Part shown: one piece after another, positions 56,321 through 64,000 of the stretch
Layout of the letters: the number at the start of each line of letters is the position of its first letter
How positions within the stretch are numbered: the stretch's first letter is position 1
Assembly (NCBI GenBank): GCA_015657635.1
Contig: JACDQM010000027.1
Span: forward strand, 31,312-95,311
Reading direction: 5' to 3'
Length of the DNA: 64,000 bases
Source: Roseateles sp.
GTDB taxonomy: Bacteria; Pseudomonadota; Gammaproteobacteria; Burkholderiales; Burkholderiaceae_C
The notes under the pieces: generated by a model
Told to the model about the DNA's origin: nothing
What the model saw: only the letters and a program-made list of their open reading frames with translations
Databases searched by the model: none
Program-made: the position numbers and the translations under genes

Positions 56321-58524
56321 TTAATCGCTCCTTGAACTTCTGGCGCGCTTCACAAGGAAATCGACGATGGCATGGCGCCCGTGGGCCACTGCGACCCACA
56401 GAGCGTCAAACCGTTCGAGCGCGGAAGACTGCATCAGCACCATGTCTGTGTCGCCGCCATGCTCGACTAAAGACGTGAAGATGTCGATGTCTCCGACCTG
56501 CGCAGCGAACAGGGTTGGCGTCCATTCGGCCAGATCGTGAGGTTCGACCTTGTAGCGCCGGTTGGCATCAGCACCAAATTTCAGCAGGGTACGCACCACC
56601 TTGCGTCGTGGCTCGGCGGGCCGCGCGTAGTGCTCCATCAAGGCGTCGAAGATGGCGCGATTTCGCGTCGTGGCGTTGCGAAGAGCCGCTTGCATCTGGC
56701 GTCGCGTGGCCAGTTGCATGTCCAGTACAGCGCCGTCCTTGGCGTCATGGACATCGGCCCTGGTCTTTCCTGCCAGGTACGCTGCTTCTTGGGTCGAGTC
56801 GGTACGGTGAATGCTGCCGTGCAAGAGCAGCATGGCGTAACAAAGCGCCGACGGCACATAGTCGCAGGCCTGTTCGACATCGGCACCCAACACAATCAGA
56901 CGCTCGACGGCTTCTGCGTCGGCCATCTCGATCGCAATCTTCAGCGGCGTTTCACGGCTGGTCGATGCCTGGCGGTTGACCGTTTCCTCCGACAAGTCGA
57001 GTTGCAACAAGTAATCCATGATGACCGGATCACCTTGGTCGCATGCCCGACGCATGGCATAAGTCAGTGGCCCCTCTCCGGATTCCTTGATGAAATCGTT
57101 CGGGTCGCCGCAGGCTGCAATGGCACGTTTGACATCAGAGAGTGAGCCTTCGCGTGCGGCATTCATCAATGGCGTTCGTCGCGTGCGCCCTTCGGCGTGT
57201 TTCACCTTCCGGTTCGGATTCTTCAACTGCTCCTGGCTGATTTCAAAGGGGGCGTCCCTCAAGATGATCTCAACAGGTGGTGGAACTCGATCCTTCGCCT
57301 TCTGGGGCGAGAACTGACGCTCGAATGAAAAGGCCAGCCGGCGACGCTCTTGTTCATCGAGTGGTCGCTTCGGCCATCGATTGAGGCCCAGCATGAACGT
57401 CTTGTCCCAGTAATGCTTGGCCGCGACGCTGTCGCCCGCACCGACTGCATAAAGCAACGCCTCGTTCAGCATCGGCAGTTGGTTCGGGCCACCGAACCAC
57501 CAGACGCCCTCAACGGCTTTTGCATAGAAAGCCATCGCGTCAGCCTGGCGGCCCTGAATCGCGGCGAGTCTCCCAGCGAACCAATCGTGGATGTGCTGAT
57601 AGGACCGTCGCCAATGCGGGGACTCCTGCTCAATGAGGTGTTGAAAGCTGCGCAGGTCGCATTCCACCGCATCGAGATTTCGCCGTTCCACCGAAAAGTG
57701 CTGTTTGATTCGGGTCAACAGCGGAATCGCCCGCTCGCGAATTGGCAGTGCACCTGCAACCAGGCTCTGCTGCGAAAGCTTGGTCATGAATTCGTCCATA
57801 GACCATGGGTGCTGCCGCCTCAGCTCGAAATCACGTCGTATGAGTTCACGGGTCTCTATGGCCAGCGACTGGAAGGCGACGGCGAAGGTCAGCCAGCCGG
57901 TGAGTTGGTCAACTACCTGAGACGCGTGCTTTCTGTCGCTGTTGTCGCCAAGAAACTGCAACACTATCGGACGGAAGGGCCACTGCAGTTCACGGGTGGG
58001 CTCGCCAGCCATCCAACGCTCCGTCGTCCTGGGAGTGTCGTGAAGACGGGACACTGCCTCACTCTCAGTCAAGTTTGCGAGGTTCGCTGCAAGCTTGACC
58101 CAGGCAGCAACTGGACTGGTCCACCAAGAGTCAATATCCATGCCAGGGTGTTGGTGAGCCACCAGCCTAACAAGGCCCGACAACATCGGAATCTCAAAGC
58201 AGAGGCGAACCACCTCGCACCCTGATTCATCAGCGATGGGGCCGGTATCGACTGACCGTACGGACTGCTGAATGGCATCGCGCGTTTTGTGCCATGCCAA
58301 GCGGAAGAGCTGTGCCCACTGCACCCCGCAATCCACGGCCATGTCGCGCTGGACGGCGTCTTCGATTGCTGCATCAAGTCGCACGATGAGCCCGGGCGTG
58401 AATCAGTGGCCAAGTCGTCAAGGTCTTTGTCCTGGCCGAGGTTGGTGATTTGTCGACGGTAGCCCGCACTGGTTATGAGGGCCCGGAGCAGTTGGCCGAG
58501 TTGAGGAAAAACGTAGGTCGTCAT
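56321..58524 (-). pseudogene. Ankyrin-repeat protein, split by one frameshift
   Basis: The 734-residue product (after adding one base) starts MTTYVFPQLGQLLRALI and breaks at CCCGGG, 58392-58397. One added base gives SRPGLIVRLDAAIEDA. The first about 400 residues are helical with no family I know. The rest has ankyrin-like repeats, such as RTPLMNAAREGSLSDVKRAI, ETPLKIAIEMADAEAVERLI and TPTLFAAQVGDIDIFTSLVE. There is no signal peptide. It probably binds proteins in the cytoplasm. It follows the small basic ORF by 65 bases. The 687-codon downstream part can be read alone from 58384. Confidence 0.7.
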
Positions 58525-58539
58525 AGTCGTGTTGTGGTC

Positions 58540-58564
58540 GGGGCGGGGCGGGGCGGGGCGGGGC
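58540..58564 (+). repeat. Five GGGGC repeats, possible G-quadruplex
   Basis: GGGGC is repeated five times in tandem on the + strand, between the small basic ORF and the ankyrin gene, 16 bases upstream of its start. Five G4 tracts with single-C loops fit a G-quadruplex in the + strand DNA; the minus-strand transcript would carry the C-rich copy. The repeat number could vary by slippage. Confidence 0.8.
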
Positions 58565-58580
58565 GGCACGGATGCCGCCC
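58561..58580 (-). terminator. Hairpin after the small basic ORF
   Basis: GGGCGGCA-CGGA-TGCCGCCC is a perfect 8-bp stem beginning 8 bases after the stop of the 58589-58756 gene. There is no U tract on the minus strand, so termination would be weak. It directly abuts the GGGGC repeat. Confidence 0.5.
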
Positions 58581-58588
58581 CTGCCGTT

Positions 58589-58756
58589 TTAGCGCTTCCC
58601 GCCCTTCGCTGCGGCACTCTGTGCGCGGGCCGCAAAGCTGCCCTTGGCGACGCTACCGCCATTGCTCTTGGCCGTCGCGCCCTGAATGCGAGAGGCAGCA
58701 GCAGGAGTCATCGGAGATCCGGTGCCAACGGGCGGCGTGGAAGTTTTCGTGTTCAT
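58589..58756 (-). CDS. Small basic Ala/Ser-rich protein
   Basis: The 55-residue product reads MNTKTSTPPVGTGSP, then SRIQGATAKSNGGSV, then AKGSFAARAQSAAAK. The pattern of a RIQ..TAKxNGG segment followed by KGSFAARAQSAA resembles small hypothetical proteins common in integrated elements, but no function is known. AAAGGA six bases upstream of the ATG is a good ribosome site. It forms a two-gene unit with the ankyrin gene. Confidence 0.7.
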   Translation of the reverse strand: MNTKTSTPPVGTGSPMTPAAASRIQGATAKSNGGSVAKGSFAARAQSAAAKGGKR

Positions 58757-59156
58757 GTCAGTCCTTTCGGAGAAATACGTGCCAAAAGCGGCACGTCGAT
58801 ATCCTCCTGCTGGCGCTGATTTCGATCACGACACGGCACCGAATGATTCTGGCGATTTTTCTGCTGCAGCTTTTCGCTGCCCATAGTCAAAGCGACCATT
58901 GAAACTCGACCCATAACGCCAGAGCTGCCGTCCACGTGCTGTTCCCCGGTGCAGGACTTCGACCGTCAGGTCTCGGCAGTACAGCGGCCGTATGAGGTGC
59001 TGAAAGTTAGATTTCCGGTCACGGTCACAGTAGCCTCTGGAGAGGCTGAGTCCAACTGGCTCCGATCGGCCTGCAACTTTCATCCTAACTCGCTAGCCGA
59101 ATACCCGATATTGATCGAGAGTGGCGACTTGCTGAGCTAGCGCCTCGAATAGCCCA
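58757..59156. other. Intergenic stretch, no supported gene
   Basis: About 400 bases hold only short frames. The part next to 58757 should contain the promoter of the small basic ORF and ankyrin unit. No tRNA or strong terminator was seen. Confidence 0.5.
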
Positions 59157-59489
59157 TCACGAGGATGCGAGCATTTGCGTCAATAGGCGCGCTTTTTCCC
59201 GTCGCGCTGACTTCGGCAGATCATTCAGTGCCAGAAGCAGGGCAGCCACGTCGTCGTCTTCACAGTAAAGGTACGGCAATGGCACGTTCAATGCTGCGGC
59301 GATGAGGCGGGCTGTTGCAACGGGTGGTTCGTGGACACCAAGCTCGTAGCGGCTGATCCGCGCACGGCTACTGGATTCATCGATTCCGATGAGCACACCG
59401 ACCTTCTCCTGAGACCAGCCCAAGGCTTCGCGCCGGGAGCGCATGCGGCGTCCCACAACAGTAGTTGAGCGAACTTGCTCGATAGGCAT
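59157..59489 (-). CDS. XRE-family transcriptional regulator
   Basis: The 110-residue protein has a Cro/CI-type HTH at about 10-70 (GRRMRSRREALGWSQEKVG, then SRARISRYELGVHEPPVATA). The tail VPLPYLYCEDDDVAALLLAL is typical of small XRE regulators in this order. ATG 59489 is preferred over GTG 59510 because the upstream inverted repeats would then sit in the promoter. It is divergent from the transposase-derived gene and probably regulates both. Confidence 0.88.
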   Translation of the reverse strand: MPIEQVRSTTVVGRRMRSRREALGWSQEKVGVLIGIDESSSRARISRYELGVHEPPVATARLIAAALNVPLPYLYCEDDDVAALLLALNDLPKSARREKARLLTQMLASS

Positions 59490-59539
59490 GTAACGAGTCT
59501 CGTGACGCACCTATACTTTGTCGTCACGTAAGTCGTTAC
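59490..59539. promoter_or_regulatory. Paired inverted repeats in the divergent promoter region
   Basis: GTAACGAGTCTCGTGACG (59490-59507) and CGTCACGTAAGTCGTTAC (59522-59539) are inverted copies of each other with 15 of 18 positions matching. They abut the XRE start codon, and TATACT at 59513-59518 between them resembles a -10 box. This is a strong operator candidate for the XRE protein. Confidence 0.6.
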
Positions 59540-59596
59540 ATCTGGGGCAAATGGGATTGCCTACATAGCGCGATGCAATGCTGAAAGGCGGCCGAT

Positions 59597-60415
59597 ATGA
59601 GTGCGTTCGACAGAGCCGATTCAAGGGTGCCGTTAGCACTTTGCGGGCACTATTTCAGCGCTCACTTCGAGACGCAGCGCGTTCAGGTGCTCATGGGCAA
59701 TGGGTCCACGGCCGAGCAATGGGTGCACTGGGCTGTCGGCGTGCTGGGGGATGGCAATTGGGAAGCGCTGGGCGCATGGTCAGTAGCTTCTGTCGGCCCT
59801 GCGCTCTGGCGAGGCATATCGGATGATTTCGGAAACCGAGGCGTTGCCAGGATCGAGCTTGTGTGCGTGCCGGGGCTTGAAGCTACGCACAACCTGTTCC
59901 GAACAGTCAAAGTGTTGCCGCCTTTCCGCTGGATCCTTGGGGCGCTTTGCGTGGCGGATTTGAGTGACATAGCACTGCTCCGCTCTTCGGCGCGGCGTGC
60001 CGTTCGCCAAGCCTCTAGCGTTCGTGCCGCGCGCGTTGCCCTGGAAGGCCTTCTGGCGGAGTGTGAAGTTGAGCGAGCTCTAGTGTTGTCGCGGGACTGG
60101 CCTGAAGCGCTGGCAAGTTTCGAGCCGTTCTATGCGATGCGCCTTCGTCACCGCGAACTTGTGCGAACAGGCGACGAACACTTAGAGCGAATGGGGCAGA
60201 GTCTGCGGCGAGCCATTGACTGTCATCGAGCCTTCTCCGATCTGGCTACTGCCACATCGTTCGTAGCTGATACGCTGGCCCGCCATGAGCGCCGCCTCAG
60301 GGATCGCGCCTTCTCTGACTTCGGGCGGCCATTGCGTTGCACTGACTTCCCGATGGCGCGGCAAAGCGGAGGGATTCATGGGTGCCGATGTTCGCTGGCC
60401 GAGCGTTCGCCATGA
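59597..60415 (+). CDS. IS256-transposase-derived protein lacking catalytic residues
   Basis: The 272-residue product follows the plan of IS256-type transposases. VGVLGDGNWEALGAW corresponds to the GVxxDGxxEVLGxW motif, then DDFGNRGVARIELVCVPGL to LxxRGVxDxxxxxVDGL, then ALEGLLAE, and DEHLERMGQSLRRAI to the NAIExxNxxxR region. Both catalytic Asp positions appear changed (VLMGNG and VPGL). There is no frameshift or stop, so it looks maintained, perhaps as a DNA-binding protein. AAAGG precedes ATG. The sigma gene overlaps its stop by 4 bases. Confidence 0.55.
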   Translation: MSAFDRADSRVPLALCGHYFSAHFETQRVQVLMGNGSTAEQWVHWAVGVLGDGNWEALGAWSVASVGPALWRGISDDFGNRGVARIELVCVPGLEATHNLFRTVKVLPPFRWILGALCVADLSDIALLRSSARRAVRQASSVRAARVALEGLLAECEVERALVLSRDWPEALASFEPFYAMRLRHRELVRTGDEHLERMGQSLRRAIDCHRAFSDLATATSFVADTLARHERRLRDRAFSDFGRPLRCTDFPMARQSGGIHGCRCSLAERSP

Positions 60416-60891
60416 ACTCAAACTGGCAGTCTGCCTTCTCCCGGATCCGAGCCGCGCTGATGCGTCGCGGAAGCTCGGTTCAGGATGCCGAGGATCTGGT
60501 GCAAGAGGCCTGGGTGCGGCTGGCCTGCTATGCGCGCGACCAAGTGGTGGAGCAGCCTGTGGCCTTCATGATGAGGGCGGCGCTGAACCTCTCGGTTGAT
60601 GCGCACCGCATCCGCGTCAGTCACGGCGAAGAGGTGCTGCTGGAAGAAGTGGTGCTGCTGGATACCGCTCCAGGCACGGAAGCGATCGTGCTGGCCCGAG
60701 AGCGCATGGCACGGCTGAGCCTGGGGCTGGGGCGACTGAATGACAAGACGCGGGACATCTTCCTGTGCCACCGCGTCGAAGGGATGACCTACGAGGAGAT
60801 CGCCCACCGTCATGGCATGAGCATCAGCACTGTCGAGAAGTACGTCGCCAAGGCCACGCTGCAGCTGACGAGCTGGATGGAGGGCTGGTAG
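60412..60891 (+). CDS. ECF sigma factor (FecI-like)
   Basis: The 159-residue sigma factor has region 2 (SVQDAEDLVQEAWVRLACYA) and region 4 (LNDKTRDIFLCHRVEGMTYEEIA, then STVEKYVAKATLQL). FecI-like factors respond to outer-membrane receptor signals through FecR. ATG 60412 overlaps the previous gene as ATGA, and the FecR gene follows after 2 bases. The frame is open 10 codons upstream. Confidence 0.92.
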   Translation: MNSNWQSAFSRIRAALMRRGSSVQDAEDLVQEAWVRLACYARDQVVEQPVAFMMRAALNLSVDAHRIRVSHGEEVLLEEVVLLDTAPGTEAIVLARERMARLSLGLGRLNDKTRDIFLCHRVEGMTYEEIAHRHGMSISTVEKYVAKATLQLTSWMEGW

Positions 60892-60893
60892 CG

Positions 60894-61997
60894 GTGCAGC
60901 GGCCAGGAACGGCGGAGGGTAGGGGATTTGGGCAGGACGGGGCTCTTCCGGTGGTGACACCGGAGATCGCGGCCGAGGCTGCGGTGTGGGTGGCCCGCCT
61001 GCATGGGCCGGATCGATCGCGTCACATGGAGCGGGAATGCCTGGCCTGGCAGGGGCGATCTGCCGCACATCGCCTGGCCTTTGAGCGCTGCACGGACACG
61101 TGGCAGGAAGTTGCGGGCATTGACCTGCGCACCTATGCCAGGGCTGCTGCGGGCGCAACGGCGGGCGCAACCAAGGGTGGGTATGCCGGACAGATGCAGG
61201 GCAGGGCAGGTGGGCGCTGGCCGATGAGCTGGGTGGCCCTGGCCTTGCTGACGGGGATCTCGGTGGGCGTGATGGTGCTGCAGCCCTGGTCCATGGGCGA
61301 GGCCTACAGCACTGGGGTAGGTGAGCAGCGCTTGGTCGTGCTCTCGGACGGTAGCCGAATGTCCTTGAACACGGCTACTCGCGTACGCGTGGCACTTGGC
61401 CGGAAGCAGCGCACCGTCAAGGTGGAGGGCGGCGAAGCGCTGTTCGAGGTGGCAAAGGATGTGCAGCGTCCTTTCGTCGTGAGGGCGGCAGGTGCCGAGG
61501 TGCTGGCTACCGGAACGGCTTTCGTCGTACGGGTGAAGCCTGGCGGCCAGGAGGTTGGCGAGGAGCTGGCTGTCACCCTTGTGGAAGGCCAGGTGATTGT
61601 GCGGGGCCAGGGAAGCGGCGCCGCTGGCGCGGCGCTCGCGGGCCCCGTCTTGATGGCGGCGGGTGAGCGTGTGCGGCTGAGCGTGCCCAGTCGCCTAGTG
61701 CTGCGAGCGCCGCCGCAGGTAGACCGGCCTCGGATGGAGCCGCTGCTGGCCTGGAAGCGTGGCGAGGCGATCTTTGATGATGCGTCGCTGCTGGAGGCGG
61801 TTGCTGAGATGAACCGCTACAGCTCGATGCCGATCAGGCTGGCGGACTCTGGAGGCTTGGGAGGCTTGCGGGTCAGTGGCTCTTTTCGGACGGGAGACAG
61901 CGTCGGCTTCGTGCGTGCGGTGGCCGTGCTGCACGGTCTGGTTGTGCGGGAGCTGCCGGATGGATTGGAGTTGGCGCCCCGACCGAGCAGAGGCTGA
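60894..61997 (+). CDS. FecR-family anti-sigma/signalling protein
   Basis: The 367-residue protein has an N-terminal DUF4880-like segment (EAAVWVARLHGPDRSRHMERE). One membrane helix lies at about 105-125 (MSWVALALLTGISVGVMVL). The periplasmic FecR domain shows VVLSDGSRMSLNTATRVRV and ALFEVAKDVQRPFVVRA, and a secretin/TonB short-N-like end follows. GTG 60894, 2 bases after the sigma stop, is inferred. No FecA-type receptor gene follows within the window. Confidence 0.88.
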   Translation: MQRPGTAEGRGFGQDGALPVVTPEIAAEAAVWVARLHGPDRSRHMERECLAWQGRSAAHRLAFERCTDTWQEVAGIDLRTYARAAAGATAGATKGGYAGQMQGRAGGRWPMSWVALALLTGISVGVMVLQPWSMGEAYSTGVGEQRLVVLSDGSRMSLNTATRVRVALGRKQRTVKVEGGEALFEVAKDVQRPFVVRAAGAEVLATGTAFVVRVKPGGQEVGEELAVTLVEGQVIVRGQGSGAAGAALAGPVLMAAGERVRLSVPSRLVLRAPPQVDRPRMEPLLAWKRGEAIFDDASLLEAVAEMNRYSSMPIRLADSGGLGGLRVSGSFRTGDSVGFVRAVAVLHGLVVRELPDGLELAPRPSRG

Positions 61998-62977
61998 ACG
62001 CGGTGACTCCGACGGGGGGCTTCCCAAGGGCGAGTCCTTCCGTCCAACACAACTACGCCGGCTGCGCCGGCCGAGCTGACACGCGGCCCTTTCCCGTGCC
62101 CGGGGCTCGCGGGCTACTTCCTTCACGCTGCGCGTGAACGGCCCGCTTGGCGAACTGCCCAGCGGCAAGTTGCGCTCCGCGCCTGGCTGGGCAGATCGCC
62201 ACCCCAGTCACCCGCCACGCCCGAAGCCGGGCCGATTCAGATTGGGTGCAGTTTGGTTCGGATTAGTTCAGTTCGGACCGGTTTGGTGTCAGCGGCGGTC
62301 TCGCAATCGGCGCAATTTCGACGGCATGCATGCGATGAACACGCTTCATGGTTCCGAATCGGTGGTTCCAGGACGTCCCAAGAAGCAGGTAGCTAAACTC
62401 AGAAGTGAGTGCATAAGTTAGTGCAGGATAGGCTGGGTGCCAGCATCTGGAGCCAAGTGGCACTGACCTCGGGATTGATCTGCGGCTTGCAGAGATGGGA
62501 TGCTGCAGGCCCACGTATGCAGGGCGCTGCACCGTCTGGTGTATGTCCAGGTCCAGTGCCGACTGTGTGATCTACACGCAGCGCTCCTTGGTCAACCTCA
62601 CGTCCACAAGCATGTACTCCCGGCTGAACTGCCGCCTTATTCACATCACAAACCGCTAGATCAATTTCACACCTTAACAAGGTGTCAATGAAGCCGTCAG
62701 CAGCCAATCCGACCGATTCTGTTGAATAGTTCTTCGGATGGCGTTGTCAGCACTTCCTGAGGGGTAGTTCACTCGCCCCACTTTTCTTCTTGTCGCGTCG
62801 GCTATCGGCAATCCTTGGTCAATCTGAGAGGCCGACTGCTGACCGAAATCTGTACCGCAGTTGGAGCATCGAGTTTTGCAGCGGAATTGCCCCATTGCAG
62901 TCGATCGAGGAGTCAGGAGAGCAGACCTGGCAAGGCATCGTGTGCAGCATGAGTTGGGCGGGCCATGACTCGATCAC
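61998..62977. other. Repeat-rich intergenic stretch without a supported gene
   Basis: About 980 bases after fecR. It contains two hairpins with TGC loops, GCCGGC-TGC-GCCGGC (62057-62071) and TTCACGC-TGC-GCGTGAA (62122-62138), and a G/T-rich patch with repeated TTCGGA near 62240-62290. No frame with a ribosome site or family similarity is seen; a receptor gene expected after fecR is absent. Confidence 0.5.
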
Positions 62978-63631
62978 TCAGTCAGGCAGGCTGTACCGCA
63001 GTTTGGTGCCGTCGCGCTCGTAGATCCCATAGGACTCGAGAACGTCCAAGAGACGTGAGGCCTCGGTCTCGGTGAGTTTGGGCTGAAACAAAGCGACTGT
63101 TGAACCCACCAGCGTCTTCCAGGAGCCAGGCCTTTGTGCTCCACGCCGCACAAGGTACTCCAGGATTTTCGAAAGCTTCTCGTCGTCCGCGCAGTTTGCG
63201 GGTGCTTTCAGGATGGGTATCTCGGCTATGGTGTTCCAGCGCGCGACGCGGATGCCCTGCTCAGACAGATGTGCAAGCAGTGGGTCCAAGCCAGTGTCAT
63301 GGCTGATGACATGAAAGTAGTCGTCGGGGGACTCGGTCACCAGTTTGCCCAGGTAGTAGGAGATATGGAAATCAAGCGCGTTGCGTCCCGTGGCGCCGAT
63401 CCTGATGACTCGTGCCGAATCACTCTTTCGTTGGACCAACTCGAGCAAGTCGATCTTTACCTTGGCCTGCTGCGCGCCGACGAAGACCCAGACCTTGAAG
63501 ATTGGCGGCGAAAGGGCGTCAGCCACAGTCGGCTGGACGTTCTCGTAGTCGATAAGGACGTGGTTTGCCTTCAATCTCGTGTTTTGACCATCCGTCGGCA
63601 TGGTTGTCGCTAGCCGTTCTACACCGGTCAT
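62978..63631 (-). CDS. PIN-like RNase domain protein with winged-helix tail
   Basis: The 217-residue product has HVLIDYENVQPTVAD, VWVFVGAQQAKVKIDL, IGATGRNALDFHISYYLG and HVISHDTGLDPLLAHL, the spread Asp residues of PIN/NYN-type nucleases. The last 60 residues (LSKILEYLVRRGAQRPGSW, then LTETEASRLLDVLESYGIY) look like a LOTUS/winged-helix module. It may be an RNase or RNA-binding regulator. ATG 63631 has GAGG a few bases upstream; ATG 63601 is possible. Confidence 0.75.
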   Translation of the reverse strand: MTGVERLATTMPTDGQNTRLKANHVLIDYENVQPTVADALSPPIFKVWVFVGAQQAKVKIDLLELVQRKSDSARVIRIGATGRNALDFHISYYLGKLVTESPDDYFHVISHDTGLDPLLAHLSEQGIRVARWNTIAEIPILKAPANCADDEKLSKILEYLVRRGAQRPGSWKTLVGSTVALFQPKLTETEASRLLDVLESYGIYERDGTKLRYSLPD

Positions 63632-64000
63632 CTCCCTCTCTAACAGTCTACTTCGGGCTGCCGCGAATTCCGGCCTGCGCGACGATTGGTGCCCGCAACC
63701 GCGGACGGGCTGGCGCACAGACGCAGAACCTATGCGACTTGGCATGAGTGCACTCGTGGCTGATCTGAGTCGTCGTTGATCATGGCCAGAGCAACTAGTC
63801 TCCCAACCACCGGCAACTGAGCGCGGCTGGCTCCTGTTGCAAATGAAGGAACCTACGCAACTCCGGGGGGCGCTTCACTTACCGCATTCAGGCGCAACTT
63901 TGCACAGTTAGTGGCGATTTAAGGGTAAGCCCGGCATCGATTCTTCCAGTCAGGGCGACAAATGCACCGCGTCGGCCATCTAAACTTCCCAAAAGAAAAA
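63632..64000. other. Right end of window, no supported gene
   Basis: The last 369 bases contain the start region of the PIN gene and no convincing frame to the edge. The end is AT-richer (near 63990 AAAAGAAAAA). Confidence 0.4.

Overview
The window looks like a chromosomal segment of a high-GC betaproteobacterium of the order Burkholderiales, probably in the Rubrivivax/Leptothrix/Roseateles group. That placement is an inference from gene order (TPR protein-lolB-ispE-tRNA-Gln-prs-rplY-pth; rapZ-recN-nadK-hrcA) and protein style, not from a marker search.

Positions 1-3469 hold + strand housekeeping genes: the end of hisA, an exported metallo-beta-lactamase-fold protein, hisF, rsmD, coaD and a YfhL-type ferredoxin. 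Positions 3494-25848 are one long minus-strand run of 19 genes behind a single cobalamin riboswitch. They encode BtuB, BtuF, BtuC and BtuD for uptake, and CobU, CobB, BluB, CobO, CbiB, CobD, CobQ, CobT, CobS and CobC for late adenosylcobalamin synthesis. Most neighbours overlap by 4 bases. Corrin-ring genes are absent. Embedded in the run is a four-gene module: an ExbB/TolQ-like channel, a DUF2149 protein resembling ExbD, an exported and membrane-anchored CobN-like chelatase, and a second TonB-dependent receptor. This reads as a periplasmic tetrapyrrole/metal-handling machine that may draw on proton-motive force, and it is the most interesting system here. An HD-GYP cyclic-di-GMP phosphodiesterase also sits in the operon.

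Positions 25891-40724 are core genome: pth, an M20 peptidase, rplY, prs, tRNA-Gln, ispE, lolB, a TPR protein, mutM, mutY, rapZ, recN, nadK and hrcA.

From the CAU tRNA gene at 40861 onward the content becomes accessory, with lower GC and few housekeeping genes. It begins with a mobilisation pair (MobC-like protein and relaxase) and a DMT transporter. Next comes a defence-island-like operon: a zinc-finger ORF, a large unknown protein, a PD-(D/E)XK protein, a WYL regulator and a DUF2779 double nuclease. After that come a Sir2/HAD pair, a three-gene HTH/DUF4258-like/UDG-like operon, a HicA-like toxin, a small basic protein with an ankyrin protein, an XRE regulator divergent from a transposase-derived protein, a FecI/FecR pair and a PIN-domain protein. 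No integrase and no second att site were found, so the right end is probably outside the window.

Six genes (cobQ, cbiB, the second TonB receptor, the CobN-like gene, mutM and the ankyrin gene) are each split by a frameshift that adding exactly one base would repair, mostly in short G/C runs. Systematic base-deletion errors in the assembly are the simplest explanation, so these genes are probably intact in the organism.
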